DNA of 64,000 nucleotides from Croceivirga sp. (GCA_028284285.1 JANQSA010000085.1:124001-188000), one strand, 5' to 3'; positions 17,471 to 26,463 are shown, numbered from the stretch's first letter. The notes: generated from the sequence alone by a model not told the origin. Numbers and translations: made by a program.

Positions 17471-20329
17471 ATGCCAGATCAAAAACGTCTCTTCCTCTTA
17501 GATGCCTACGCCCTGATTTTCAGGGGCTATTACGCTTTTATCAAAAATCCCAGGATCAATTCCAAAGGCATGGACACCTCGGCCATCATGGGGTTTATGA
17601 ATTCCCTTTTTGATGTGATACGACGGGAACAACCGGATCATCTGGCCGTAGCTTTTGACAAAGGGGGCAGCGTGGAACGCACAGAACTATTTGCAGATTA
17701 TAAAGCCAACCGGGACGAGACACCGGAAGCCATTACCATAGCAGTTCCCTATATCCAGGAGATCCTGAAGGCTCTTAAGATCCCTGTGGTAGAATTGGCA
17801 GGGTACGAGGCAGACGACCTTATCGGCACTTTGGCCAAACAAGCCGAAACGGAAGGGTATAAAGTTTTTATGGTAACCCCGGATAAGGATTTTGGCCAAC
17901 TGGTGAGCGAAAACATCTTTATGTACCGTCCTGCCCGTATGGGGAACGGCATAGAGATATGGGGCATCCCCGAGATCCAAAAGCGCTTTGGGGTGGAGCG
18001 CCCGGAACAGGTGATCGACTATCTGGGTATGATGGGGGATACCAGCGATAACATTCCAGGCCTGCCGGGTGTAGGCGATAAAACCGCGCAAAAGTTTTTG
18101 CAACAATTTGGTTCCCTGGAGGGCTTACTCAGTAATACCGATCAGTTGAAGGGAAAAATGAAAGAGAAGGTCGAAGCCCATGCGGAGCTCGGACGGCTAT
18201 CCAGGAAACTAGCGGAAATTAAAACTGATTGTGAGGTTTCTTTTGATGCCAAGGATTTTGAAATGTGCCCTCCGGACGGGGAGAAAGTACAGGAAATCTT
18301 TGAAGAACTGGAATTCCGGCGTTTAAAGGAACAGTTTATTAAACTGTTTTCCGGAGAAACCGAGGCCGGCCCACAGGTGACCAATACCGAAACCGCAAAG
18401 CAAGTGCACCCTGAACGTAGTCAAGGGGAGGCCAAGGTTGCCGGTAGCGGGCAGTTCACCCTATTTGGAGGAGATCCCTCAGAAGCCCCGGCCACCATCA
18501 AGGATGTGAGCAGCAGAATGACCCTTGATGAGGTGGCCCACTTTTATCAAACCGTAGAAAACGGAGTGGGCATGCAGCTCTTTTTGAAAAAGTTGATGCA
18601 GCAATCCTCGGTTTGTTTTGATACGGAAACCACTTCTATCAATCCCCTGGAAGCAGAATTGGTAGGTATTGCCTTCAGCTGGGATACGGGGAAAGGTTTT
18701 TATATTCCCTTTCCCGAAGACAGGGCGGAAACCGATAAAAAAATTGAACTGCTTCGTCCCTTTTTTGAAGCTACGGATATCGAAAAAGTGGGGCAAAACC
18801 TCAAGTATGATATCAAAGTGATGCAAAACTACGGGGTGGAGGTCAAAGGCCAACTTTTTGATACCATGTTGGCACACTACCTGATCAACCCGGATATGCG
18901 GCACAATATGGACATCCTGGCGGAAACCTACCTGAACTACAGCCCGGTATCCATCACAGAACTCATTGGCAAAAAAGGAAAGAACCAGTTGAGCATGCGC
19001 CAGGTACCGCTGGAACAACAGACCGAGTATGCGGTAGAGGATGCGGATATCACCCTACAACTGGCCCAACATTTTAGGCCGGAACTGGCGGAAGCTCATA
19101 CTGACAAACTCTTTGAAGAGATTGAAGTGCCCCTGCTCCGTGTTTTGGCCGATATGGAACGGGAAGGGATCAATCTGGACAAGGCATTCCTCAAAGAACT
19201 CTCCACAGCGTTGGAGGTTGACATCAAGGAACGGGAAACTAAAATCTATGAACAGGCCGGGGAAACTTTTAATATTGCTTCTCCCAAACAACTGGGCGAG
19301 ATCCTCTTTGGAAAAATGAAATTGGTGGATAAGCCTAAAAAGACCAAAACCGGGCAATATTCCACTTCGGAAGAGGTCCTCTCCTATTTGGCCAAAGACC
19401 ATGCTATTATCCAAAATGTCCTGGATTACAGAGGGTTGACCAAACTGAAAAGCACCTATGTAGATGCGCTGCCGAATGAGGTACAGGCCCACAGCGGAAG
19501 GGTACATACGGATTATATGCAAACCGTGGCTGCTACCGGACGGTTGAGTAGTAACAACCCTAACCTGCAGAACATCCCCATCCGGACCGAACGGGGAAGG
19601 CAGGTGCGGAAAGCTTTTATCCCCAGAGATGAAAATCATGTATTGCTGGCGGCGGATTATTCCCAGATCGAGTTGCGGATCATTGCCGCTTTAAGTGAAG
19701 AAGACACCATGATCTCCGCTTTTAAGAGTGGAGAAGACATCCATGCGTCTACCGCTTCAAAGGTGTTTAATGTTCCCATAGAGGAGGTAACGCGGGAACA
19801 GCGGAGCAACGCCAAAACGGTGAACTTCGGGATTATCTACGGGGTGTCGGCCTTCGGACTAAGCAATCAAACCGACCTGAGCCGCACAGAAGCTAAAGAA
19901 CTGATAGAAACCTACTACAAGACCTATCCCAAGCTCCGCAACTACATCGGTGATCAGATCGAATTTGCCCGGGAACATGGTTATGTACAAACTGTTTTGG
20001 GCAGGCGTCGCTATTTAAAAGACATTAATGCAGGAAACCAGGTGGTCCGTGGTGGTGCAGAACGCAACGCTGTAAATGCACCGATCCAGGGAAGCGCCGC
20101 GGATATCATCAAAATTGCCATGATCAACATCCACAAAAAGCTATCCAAAGGCCACTACAAGACTAAAATGCTACTGCAGGTGCATGACGAACTGGTCTTT
20201 GACGCCTACAAACCCGAACTGGAGGAAGTTTCCAAATTGATCAAAACCGAAATGGAAAATGCGTATGCATTGGCGGTGCCCCTGGATGTGGAAGTAGGGA
20301 TTGGCGAAAACTGGCTGGAAGCACATTGA
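17471..20329 (+). CDS. polA: DNA polymerase I
   Basis: 952 residues, full length. The 5'-3' exonuclease domain covers about 1-290 (LLDAYALIFRGYYAF, GYEADDLIGTLA, GDTSDNIPGLPGVGDKTA). The 3'-5' exonuclease is intact (D384 and E386 in FDTETTS). The polymerase domain has motif A DYSQIELR (D729), the YGVSAFGLS O-helix region and motif C VHDEL (D906, E907). Role: Okazaki fragment processing and repair. The linker between the nuclease domains holds H313-PERSQGE, encoded by DNA that resembles a dispersed repeat. A 16-17 bp inverted repeat follows the stop codon. Confidence 0.97.
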   Translation: MPDQKRLFLLDAYALIFRGYYAFIKNPRINSKGMDTSAIMGFMNSLFDVIRREQPDHLAVAFDKGGSVERTELFADYKANRDETPEAITIAVPYIQEILKALKIPVVELAGYEADDLIGTLAKQAETEGYKVFMVTPDKDFGQLVSENIFMYRPARMGNGIEIWGIPEIQKRFGVERPEQVIDYLGMMGDTSDNIPGLPGVGDKTAQKFLQQFGSLEGLLSNTDQLKGKMKEKVEAHAELGRLSRKLAEIKTDCEVSFDAKDFEMCPPDGEKVQEIFEELEFRRLKEQFIKLFSGETEAGPQVTNTETAKQVHPERSQGEAKVAGSGQFTLFGGDPSEAPATIKDVSSRMTLDEVAHFYQTVENGVGMQLFLKKLMQQSSVCFDTETTSINPLEAELVGIAFSWDTGKGFYIPFPEDRAETDKKIELLRPFFEATDIEKVGQNLKYDIKVMQNYGVEVKGQLFDTMLAHYLINPDMRHNMDILAETYLNYSPVSITELIGKKGKNQLSMRQVPLEQQTEYAVEDADITLQLAQHFRPELAEAHTDKLFEEIEVPLLRVLADMEREGINLDKAFLKELSTALEVDIKERETKIYEQAGETFNIASPKQLGEILFGKMKLVDKPKKTKTGQYSTSEEVLSYLAKDHAIIQNVLDYRGLTKLKSTYVDALPNEVQAHSGRVHTDYMQTVAATGRLSSNNPNLQNIPIRTERGRQVRKAFIPRDENHVLLAADYSQIELRIIAALSEEDTMISAFKSGEDIHASTASKVFNVPIEEVTREQRSNAKTVNFGIIYGVSAFGLSNQTDLSRTEAKELIETYYKTYPKLRNYIGDQIEFAREHGYVQTVLGRRRYLKDINAGNQVVRGGAERNAVNAPIQGSAADIIKIAMINIHKKLSKGHYKTKMLLQVHDELVFDAYKPELEEVSKLIKTEMENAYALAVPLDVEVGIGENWLEAH
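18407..18427 (+). repeat. Dispersed-repeat-like segment inside the polA linker
   Basis: CACCCTGAACGTAGTCAAGG resembles the reverse complement of the intergenic repeat at 11617-11637 (shared CCTGA-CG-AGTC core). It keeps the reading frame and encodes HPERSQG in a non-conserved linker. Confidence 0.5.
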
Positions 20330-20396
20330 TTTTCCATGTACTAAACACTACTCCATAATTGGATGAAATTGAATATTGAATGTATCATGAAACGAA

Positions 20397-20452
20397 CATG
20401 AATTTTTTTAATCAAAAACTTAACACAGAGCAATGATTAAAACAAATTCATG
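20397..20452. repeat. Inverted repeat downstream of polA
   Basis: Left arm CATGAATTTTTTTAAT (20397-20412) and right arm ATTAAAACAAATTCATG (20436-20452) pair with one bulged base and a 23-nt loop. It may end polA transcription or regulate the next gene. It has no T-run outside the stem, so terminator function is uncertain. Confidence 0.5.
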
Positions 20453-20533
20453 AGAGAACGAGAGCAACGAGTGGTCGCATCAGTTCTTAAATTTTTAAGT
20501 ATTTTATTTCAAATAGTTAAAAATTTTAAACAG

Positions 20534-21181
20534 ATGAAACCAATAACTACCATTAGCGCCTCGGTGTTCCTGATCATTTTTTTAGCACTTTTCCCCTCGT
20601 GTAAAATGTCCAGCGAAAAAAAAGAAAAATCAACTGATGTAGAACTTCAGGCCCTTTTCTCACTCATGCAGGGTTCTTTTAACTCGGAAAAACAAGCGTT
20701 GGCAGACTCCACTTATTACAATATCTCTTTGCATATGTATCCGATTTGGGAGAAAAAAGGTAATTGGCTCTATGTGGAACAAGCCATGAATGCTATGCAG
20801 GACAAACCCTACCGACAACGCATTTATGAGCTAAAACGCAATGAAAACGGGCAATTGGCCAGCTATGTGTATGCCATTCCCGCGGATTCACTTTGGATTG
20901 GCAAGTGGAAAACACCACAGGCTTTTGATAGTCTCTCAGTCGGGCAACTCATGCTGCGTACGGGTTGCGAAGTGCTTTTGAATAAGACCTCGGAGGGTCT
21001 TTTTGAGGGCAAGACACAAGATGCCACTTGTGAGAGCAGCTTACGTGGTGCTTCTTACGCCATGTCCACAGTACGTATTTCTGTCAAAGGAATTGAATCC
21101 TGGGATCAGGGATTTGACAGTGATGGAAAACAAGTTTGGGGGGCAACCCAAGGGGGGTATATTTTTGATAAACTTGAATAA
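20534..21181 (+). CDS. CpcT/CpeT-like lipoprotein
   Basis: 215 residues from ATG 20534; an upstream in-frame ATG at 20450 would add 28 basic residues and bury the signal, so it is rejected. SPII signal with lipobox LFPSC (Cys23). The rest matches the CpcT/CpeT pattern: LMQGSFNSEKQA, YYNISLHMYPIW, WLYVEQA, KPYRQRIYEL, GCEVLL, and the ending GATQGGYIFDK. Homologues attach bilins to phycobiliproteins in cyanobacteria, but this organism shows no phycobiliprotein, so a role as an exported lipocalin-like binding protein is inferred. A terminator follows at 21304. Confidence 0.85.
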   Translation: MKPITTISASVFLIIFLALFPSCKMSSEKKEKSTDVELQALFSLMQGSFNSEKQALADSTYYNISLHMYPIWEKKGNWLYVEQAMNAMQDKPYRQRIYELKRNENGQLASYVYAIPADSLWIGKWKTPQAFDSLSVGQLMLRTGCEVLLNKTSEGLFEGKTQDATCESSLRGASYAMSTVRISVKGIESWDQGFDSDGKQVWGATQGGYIFDKLE

Positions 21182-21303
21182 CACTATTGCTGATAAAGGA
21201 ACTGATCAAAACCGAAAAAGAAATACTTGTGAATTGGTAATCCCTGACAATATGCTATATGAGTTGTCTGACCTTACCACTATCCAAGCGCTACAAAAGA
21301 ACT

Positions 21304-21334
21304 AAAAAAGGCACCGAAAACCGGTGCCTTTTGT
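21304..21334. terminator. Bidirectional terminator
   Basis: AAAAAAGGCACCG-aaaa-CCGGTGCCTTTT: an A-run, GC-rich 7-bp stem and T-run. It sits between the convergent CpcT-like gene and the 56-residue gene and can serve both. Confidence 0.88.
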
Positions 21335-21356
21335 TATCTCACTATTCGTTTTTTGC

Positions 21357-21527
21357 TTACCAGCCCAGGGCCAGTTTAAACTTCGATTTTCGTTCTTTTT
21401 TTACAGTGGCTTTCTTTACTGCCTTTTCACTTTCCCGTAAACGGGCTTCTTCTTCAAAATGGGCAAACATTTCCATGGAAAACGGATGCGTCTGCCACAC
21501 GTTTGGATAATGCACTAACTTTTTCAT
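21357..21527 (-). CDS. Small basic protein, 56 residues, unknown function
   Basis: A short gene with ATG at 21527 and TAA at 21357. The product begins MKKLVHYPNVWQTHPF, has an acidic helix (EMFAHFEEEARLRESEKA), a Lys-rich segment (VKKATVKKERKSK) and ends FKLALGW. No signal peptide or membrane segment is seen. It is supported by normal codon choice, the amphipathic pattern and placement 23 bp before a bidirectional terminator. It does not belong to a family I recognise. A longer plus-strand open frame over it (21259-21510) looks less protein-like. Confidence 0.6.
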   Translation of the reverse strand: MKKLVHYPNVWQTHPFSMEMFAHFEEEARLRESEKAVKKATVKKERKSKFKLALGW

Positions 21528-21953
21528 ACTACTAGTTTTTTGAAAAAAATGAGTCGCAAAATTCTAGTGAACCCTACAGCAGGACAACAACAGGATTTTC
21601 CATTTTATATGCTATATTACCCGAAATCAGCTATTTTAACACTACATTAAGGCAAAATGACATATCAATACCCCAATAGTACTGCATTATAAGGCATGGA
21701 TTTTTCTGCGAAAGAGGGTTCACCACGCTATCTTTCAGAACCGGCGGTACCACGTTCTATGACAAACATCAGTTCTTTGCATTTTTTGTCAACTTTTTAC
21801 TGTGAATAAATTTATTATGATTTGATTATCAAATAATTAACAATCGTAAGTTGACAACTTTTAAAAATACCCCCTATTTTATATGGACAGGTTTTCCCTA
21901 ATTTTACAATTCGTTAACAAACACTGTCATTAACCTTTCAAATCCTGATACGA
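21528..21953. other. 426-bp leader region of nrdJ
   Basis: No gene. A 10-bp inverted repeat, TTGTCAACTT (21786-21795) and AAGTTGACAA (21848-21857), brackets an AT-rich core about 100 bp before nrdJ and could be an operator. No cobalamin riboswitch B12 box or NrdR box was recognised. Confidence 0.5.
21786..21857. promoter_or_regulatory. Candidate operator: 10-bp inverted repeat before nrdJ
   Basis: Perfect arms separated by 52 nt. The right arm overlaps GTTGaCAAC, itself near-palindromic. It lies 97 nt before the nrdJ start. The binding protein is unknown. Confidence 0.35.
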
Positions 21954-24512
21954 ATGCAATTGACCAATGTCAAAACCGCAAAACAGTCTTACACCCAGCA
22001 GGAAGCCTATGCCGCTTCCCTGGAATATTTCAATGGGGATGACCTGGCCGCAATGGTTTGGGTCAACAAATACGCCCTAAAAGATTCTGAGGGCAACATT
22101 TACGAAAAAATACCGGATGATATGCATCGCCGTATCGCCAAAGAAATTGCCCGGATCGAAAAGAAATATCCCAACCCGATGACGGAAGACGAGGTATACG
22201 ACCTTATCAAGGAGTTCCGGTACATCGTACCACAGGGTAGCCCCATGGCCGGGATTGGCAATCCCTATCAAATTGCTTCCCTATCCAATTGTTTTGTGGT
22301 GGGTAATGATGGAAAATCAGATTCTTACGGCGGTATTTTAAAGATCGATCAGGAGCAGGTACAATTAATGAAACGTCGTGGAGGGGTAGGCCATGATCTT
22401 TCGCATATACGGCCCAAAGGCTCTGCCGTTAAAAACTCGGCCCTGACCTCAACAGGTTTGGTCCCCTTTATGGAACGCTACAGCAATTCCACCAGAGAAG
22501 TGGCGCAAGATGGGCGACGCGGGGCATTAATGCTTTCGGTAAGTATAAATCATCCCGATGCCGAAGATTTTATCGATGCTAAAATGGAACAGGGCAAGGT
22601 AACCGGAGCCAACGTTTCCGTACGTATTGATGATGGATTTATGAAAGCCGTGGAGCACGGAACCCCCTATGAACAAAAGTTTCCTGTTTTCAGTGAGGAG
22701 CCCAGGTTTTCAAAAAAGATTGATGCTCAAAACCTTTGGAACAAAATTGTAAACAATGCGTGGCAATCCGCAGAACCGGGAATACTCTTCTGGGATACCA
22801 TAGCGCGGGAATCCATTCCGGACCGCTATGCAGACTTTGGGTACAAGACGGTTTCCACCAACCCCTGTGGTGAAATTCCTTTGTGCCCTTACGATTCTTG
22901 CCGTTTGTTGGCCATTAACCTTTTTTCCTATGTGGAGCAGCCCTTTACCAAAGAAGCGAGCTTCAACTTTACGCTTTTTAGAAAGCACGTCGCAAAAGCA
23001 CAACGCATCATGGACGACATCATTGATCTGGAGCTGGAAAAAGTAGATGGTATCCTGAAAAAAATTCACGCCGACCCCGAACTGGATGAAATTAAAGCCG
23101 TAGAGATCAGATTGTGGGAAAACATCCGAAAAAAAGCCCATGAAGGCCGCCGAACCGGGATTGGCATTACCGCCGAAGGGGATATGTTGGCCGCACTGGG
23201 TTTACGTTATGGTTCTGAAGTGGCCAATGCATTTTCTGTTGAGGTACACAAGACCATTGCTGTGGAAGCCTATCGGGGCTCCGTTGATACTGCTAAAGAA
23301 CGTGGTGCTTTCGGCATTTATGATGCCGAGAAGGAAAAGGATAATCCATTCATCCAAAGATTGAAAAAAGCGGATGAGAAACTGTACTTTGAAATGTTGG
23401 AGCACGGAAGGCGCAATATTGCCTTGCTCACCATTGCCCCAACCGGCACCACCAGTTTAATGACGCAAACCACATCCGGTATTGAACCCGTCTTTTTACC
23501 GGTTTACAAACGCAGAAGAAAAGTAAATCCAAACGACACATCGGCAAGAGTGGATTTTGTAGACGAGGTAGGCGATTCCTGGGAAGAGTATGTGGTCTTT
23601 CACCATAAATTCAAGCAGTGGATGAAAGTAAACGGTATAGACACCGAAAAAAACTATTCGCAGGAAGAGATTGATGGGTTGATTGAAAAGTCCCCGTATT
23701 TTAAGGCCACTTCAAACGATGTGGATTGGCTGAGCAAAGTACACTTACAGGGTGCCGTGCAAAAGTGGGTGGACCATAGCATTAGCGTAACCATCAACCT
23801 GCCCAACAATGTTTCTAAAGAATTGGTAGGCCAGTTGTATCTGGAAGCCTGGAAGAGCGGTTGTAAAGGGGTTACCGTATATCGCGATGGTTCACGTTCC
23901 GGGGTATTGATCTCAAATGACGACAAAAAAGAGGGGGAAGGCGAAAACGATATGTTGGTTCGTTTTCCAAAAAAACGTCCTCAAATTTTGGAAGCTGACG
24001 TCGTTCGCTTTCAGAACAATAAAGAAAAATGGATTGCCTTCATCGGTAAAATTGATGGTAAACCCTATGAGATCTTTACGGGTCTTGCTGATGACGAAGA
24101 CGGTATTCTAATGCCCCGTTGGGTAAACGAGGGCTTGATCATCAAAAACCGAAATGAAGACGGCACCTCCCGTTATGATTTTCGATTTCAGAACAAACGG
24201 GGCTATAAGACCACCATTGAAGGGCTATCGCACAAGTTTAACCCGGAATTTTGGAACTATGCCAAGTTGATTTCCGGCACGCTACGCCATGGTATGCCCA
24301 TTGAAAATGTGGTACATGTGGTGAACGGCCTGCAATTTGACAGTGAATCCATTAACTCCTGGAAGGCAGGGGTAGCCAGGGCATTTAAACGCTATGTGGC
24401 TGATGGTACAGTGGCCAAAGGACAGCGATGCGATAACTGCAAGTCTGAAAACCTCATCTACCAGGAGGGATGCCTTACCTGCAAGGACTGCGGCTCCTCG
24501 AAGTGCGGATAA
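21954..24512 (+). CDS. nrdJ: Class II (adenosylcobalamin-dependent) ribonucleotide reductase
   Basis: 852 residues. It reduces ribonucleotides to deoxyribonucleotides using a B12-derived radical, in the cytoplasm and without oxygen. Catalytic half-cystines are C113 (LSNCFVV) and the radical-bearing loop C305 (STNPCGEIPL). Substrate loops include KRRGGVGHDLSHIRPKG and the phosphate-binding TIAPTGTTSLM. The protein continues past the core into a region ending in a zinc-ribbon-like tail, CDNCK ... CLTCKDCGSSKCG, which in this subfamily re-reduces the active site. A single gene with its own long leader and terminator. Confidence 0.95.
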   Translation: MQLTNVKTAKQSYTQQEAYAASLEYFNGDDLAAMVWVNKYALKDSEGNIYEKIPDDMHRRIAKEIARIEKKYPNPMTEDEVYDLIKEFRYIVPQGSPMAGIGNPYQIASLSNCFVVGNDGKSDSYGGILKIDQEQVQLMKRRGGVGHDLSHIRPKGSAVKNSALTSTGLVPFMERYSNSTREVAQDGRRGALMLSVSINHPDAEDFIDAKMEQGKVTGANVSVRIDDGFMKAVEHGTPYEQKFPVFSEEPRFSKKIDAQNLWNKIVNNAWQSAEPGILFWDTIARESIPDRYADFGYKTVSTNPCGEIPLCPYDSCRLLAINLFSYVEQPFTKEASFNFTLFRKHVAKAQRIMDDIIDLELEKVDGILKKIHADPELDEIKAVEIRLWENIRKKAHEGRRTGIGITAEGDMLAALGLRYGSEVANAFSVEVHKTIAVEAYRGSVDTAKERGAFGIYDAEKEKDNPFIQRLKKADEKLYFEMLEHGRRNIALLTIAPTGTTSLMTQTTSGIEPVFLPVYKRRRKVNPNDTSARVDFVDEVGDSWEEYVVFHHKFKQWMKVNGIDTEKNYSQEEIDGLIEKSPYFKATSNDVDWLSKVHLQGAVQKWVDHSISVTINLPNNVSKELVGQLYLEAWKSGCKGVTVYRDGSRSGVLISNDDKKEGEGENDMLVRFPKKRPQILEADVVRFQNNKEKWIAFIGKIDGKPYEIFTGLADDEDGILMPRWVNEGLIIKNRNEDGTSRYDFRFQNKRGYKTTIEGLSHKFNPEFWNYAKLISGTLRHGMPIENVVHVVNGLQFDSESINSWKAGVARAFKRYVADGTVAKGQRCDNCKSENLIYQEGCLTCKDCGSSKCG

Positions 24513-24540
24513 ATGATAATAACACAACTAACTCAACTGA

Positions 24541-24569
24541 GGCGCCCATCATATGATGGGCGTTTTTTT
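24541..24569 (+). terminator. Terminator of nrdJ
   Basis: CGCCCATCATATGATGGGCG followed by seven T: a perfect 10-bp palindromic stem, 29 nt after the nrdJ stop. Confidence 0.88.
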
Positions 24570-24598
24570 GGCCCTACGTTTTCGCTGATTTAAAGCAT

Positions 24599-25231
24599 TC
24601 AGGACCGTTCCAAATACGCCCAGGTAAAGTGCGGATGATGCCCATTAGCCCGTACCATTTTTACCCAGAGCAAGGTCATATGCTCCAAATGCAAGGCCTG
24701 GGACAAATCGCCGGTATCCAAAGTTTCAAATCCCAGATCATCGTTGAGTCGGGCAACGGTTGTTTTTGCCCCGCTGTCATTTCCTGCAATAAGCATCACA
24801 GGTCTAACCAAATAGTCCGGAAATTTCGGATTCGAAAGGTTTTCATGGCCGTAAATGGTATAAGCCTTCACCACTTTGGCATTGGGAGCCCATTCCTGTA
24901 CCTTTTCGGCTCCGGAAATCGTGCTTTCCAATCCATGGGAGATTCCGGGCCCTACTGGATTCGTGCAATCTATGAGCACCTTACCTTTAAAATGCAAAGG
25001 TTCCAAAATGGAAGCGTTCAGCGTAAAAGGCGTCGCCAAAAAAATGACCTCGGACAGATCTATTGCTTGTTGTAGCGGTAACACCTCAAAGGCAGGGTTA
25101 TGTTGCAGTGCTTTTGTAACACTAGAGCTGTCCGGGTTATCGTGGGCCACAATGATCTCATGGCCTTTTTGCTGCAGATTATGCGCTAAAGCAAGACCTA
25201 CATTTCCTATTCCAATAAAAGCAAGTTGCAT
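24599..25231 (-). CDS. NAD(P)-binding oxidoreductase, F420-dependent NADP reductase-like
   Basis: 210 residues. Rossmann N-terminus AFIGIGNVGLALAHNL (GxGxxG pattern), then EVIFLATPFTL and KVLIDCTNPVGPG, which match the NADP oxidoreductase, coenzyme F420-dependent family (PF03807 type). Flavobacteria are not known to make F420, so the real hydride partner is probably a flavin or quinone; this is inference. It starts 1 nt after the stop of the DJ-1/PfpI gene, so the two are one operon opposite an HxlR regulator. Confidence 0.82.
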   Translation of the reverse strand: MQLAFIGIGNVGLALAHNLQQKGHEIIVAHDNPDSSSVTKALQHNPAFEVLPLQQAIDLSEVIFLATPFTLNASILEPLHFKGKVLIDCTNPVGPGISHGLESTISGAEKVQEWAPNAKVVKAYTIYGHENLSNPKFPDYLVRPVMLIAGNDSGAKTTVARLNDDLGFETLDTGDLSQALHLEHMTLLWVKMVRANGHHPHFTWAYLERS

Positions 25232-25232
25232 G

Positions 25233-26000
25233 TTATGAATTTAAGTGTTCTACTACTAATTGGGCTGCGGCCGCCCCGGAATTTTGTTGTTGTCCGGTAA
25301 TTAAATTCCCATCCGCAATAGCATACGCTGAAAATGGTGCCGCGACCTTGAACGTCGTATCCTTTAATTTTCGGGCTTCTTCCTCAATCCAATAGGGCTG
25401 TATTTTTTGCCCCACGGCTTTATCCGCAAACTCCTCCTCGGCATTGGCAAAACCGGTCCAGGTTTTGTTGTTAACCAACAAGTTGCCGTCAGCCTTTTTG
25501 GCCTCCAGTAACAAGGTAGTGGAATGACAAACCGCGGCGCTGGGTTTACCGCTTTCGTAAAACCCTACGAAGAGTTCTTCCAATACCGGGTTTCCCCTGA
25601 AGGTGTACATTGGGCCCTGGCCCCCTACTAAGAATATGGCATCGTATTCCGTCGCATCCACGTCTGCAATAGCCATGGTGTTGGCCAGCATTTGTTTGAA
25701 CCCATCCAACTGCAGGTACCCCAGGGAGATCACATCATGGGCGGAGTAACCGCTTGGGTCGGTAGGATCGGAATAGGGATCCATTTCAATTTTCCCACCC
25801 TCTGTTGACGCCAATTCCACCTGATAGCCGGCTTCCTGAAATACATGAAGCGGGTGGGTCAACTCCGCCGCCCAGAAACCAATAGGCCATCCGGTCTGTT
25901 GGGAAATGGCAGGGCTGCTGGCCACCATGAGCAGTTTTCCTTTAAAGGGCATACCGTGGGCATGTATATAGGCCTGAACTTCTTTGATATCATTTTTCAT
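25233..26000 (-). CDS. DJ-1/PfpI family protein (glyoxalase III/Hsp31-like)
   Basis: 255 residues from ATG 26000; the frame is open to 26066 but that part crosses the candidate operator. Nucleophile elbow AAVCHSTTLLL (the Cys of a CHS triad start), GGQGPMYTF oxyanion-like loop, LASTEGGKIEMDPYSDP, and the HPLHVFQEAGYQVELAS opening are typical of the non-peptidase DJ-1/PfpI members that detoxify methylglyoxal or repair glycated thiols. First gene of a two-gene operon and divergent from an HxlR regulator, which fits induction by reactive electrophiles. Confidence 0.87.
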   Translation of the reverse strand: MKNDIKEVQAYIHAHGMPFKGKLLMVASSPAISQQTGWPIGFWAAELTHPLHVFQEAGYQVELASTEGGKIEMDPYSDPTDPSGYSAHDVISLGYLQLDGFKQMLANTMAIADVDATEYDAIFLVGGQGPMYTFRGNPVLEELFVGFYESGKPSAAVCHSTTLLLEAKKADGNLLVNNKTWTGFANAEEEFADKAVGQKIQPYWIEEEARKLKDTTFKVAAPFSAYAIADGNLITGQQQNSGAAAAQLVVEHLNS

Positions 26001-26039
26001 ACTTATTTCTTTCAGATTTCCTTCAAATTTAATAGCAAT

Positions 26040-26076
26040 ACCTACCTTTGGCAATATACTTACCAAAAAGGTAGGT
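26040..26076. promoter_or_regulatory. Candidate HxlR operator
   Basis: Inverted arms ACCTACCTTT (26040-26049) and AAAGGTAGGT (26067-26076), with a third copy ACTTACC (26058-26064) between. It sits in the short divergent spacer between the DJ-1/PfpI gene and the HxlR gene, where it would cover both promoters. Confidence 0.6.
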
Positions 26077-26100
26077 ACTAACTTTTAAGAAAGTATTGAG

Positions 26101-26463
26101 ATGCCGGAATTTCTATATAACAATAAACTGTACTATAATCCAGTGGAGTTTGCTATGGATCGTATCGGGGGAACCTGGAAAATGCCAATTCTCTGGCGAT
26201 TAAAGGATAGGATCATGCGTTATGGGGAGTTAAAACGAAGTATCCCCCATATCACGGATAAGATGTTGACCACGCAACTACGACAGTTGGAGGCCGAGGG
26301 ATTTATTACCCGAAAAGTATATGCGGTGGTCCCTCCCAAAGTAGAATATGCCATCACCGAGAAAGGCAGGACCGCCGTCCCGGTTATTGAAACGATTCGA
26401 AATTACGGTTTGGCATTAATGAAAGCAGAAGGGATTACCAAGGGGGAATTTCCTCAGGTGTAA
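26101..26463 (+). CDS. HxlR-family transcriptional regulator
   Basis: 120 residues. HxlR winged helix: FAMDRIGGTWKMPILWRL, YGELKRSIPHITDKMLTTQLRQLEAEGFITRK (recognition region) and VEYAITEKGRTAVPVI. Several HxlR proteins sense aldehydes or quinones through a Cys near the N-terminus; none is present in that position here (the protein has no Cys). It is divergent from the DJ-1/PfpI operon, its likely target, and its 3' end overlaps the convergent MarR gene by 10 bp. Confidence 0.93.
   Translation: MPEFLYNNKLYYNPVEFAMDRIGGTWKMPILWRLKDRIMRYGELKRSIPHITDKMLTTQLRQLEAEGFITRKVYAVVPPKVEYAITEKGRTAVPVIETIRNYGLALMKAEGITKGEFPQV

Noticed and set aside
21528-21953. Cobalamin riboswitch in front of nrdJ
   Set aside because: The conserved B12 box (GCCACTG-type) was not found on reading the leader.
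24599-25231. True F420-dependent enzyme
   Set aside because: The family name comes from archaeal and actinobacterial relatives; there is no sign that this organism makes F420.
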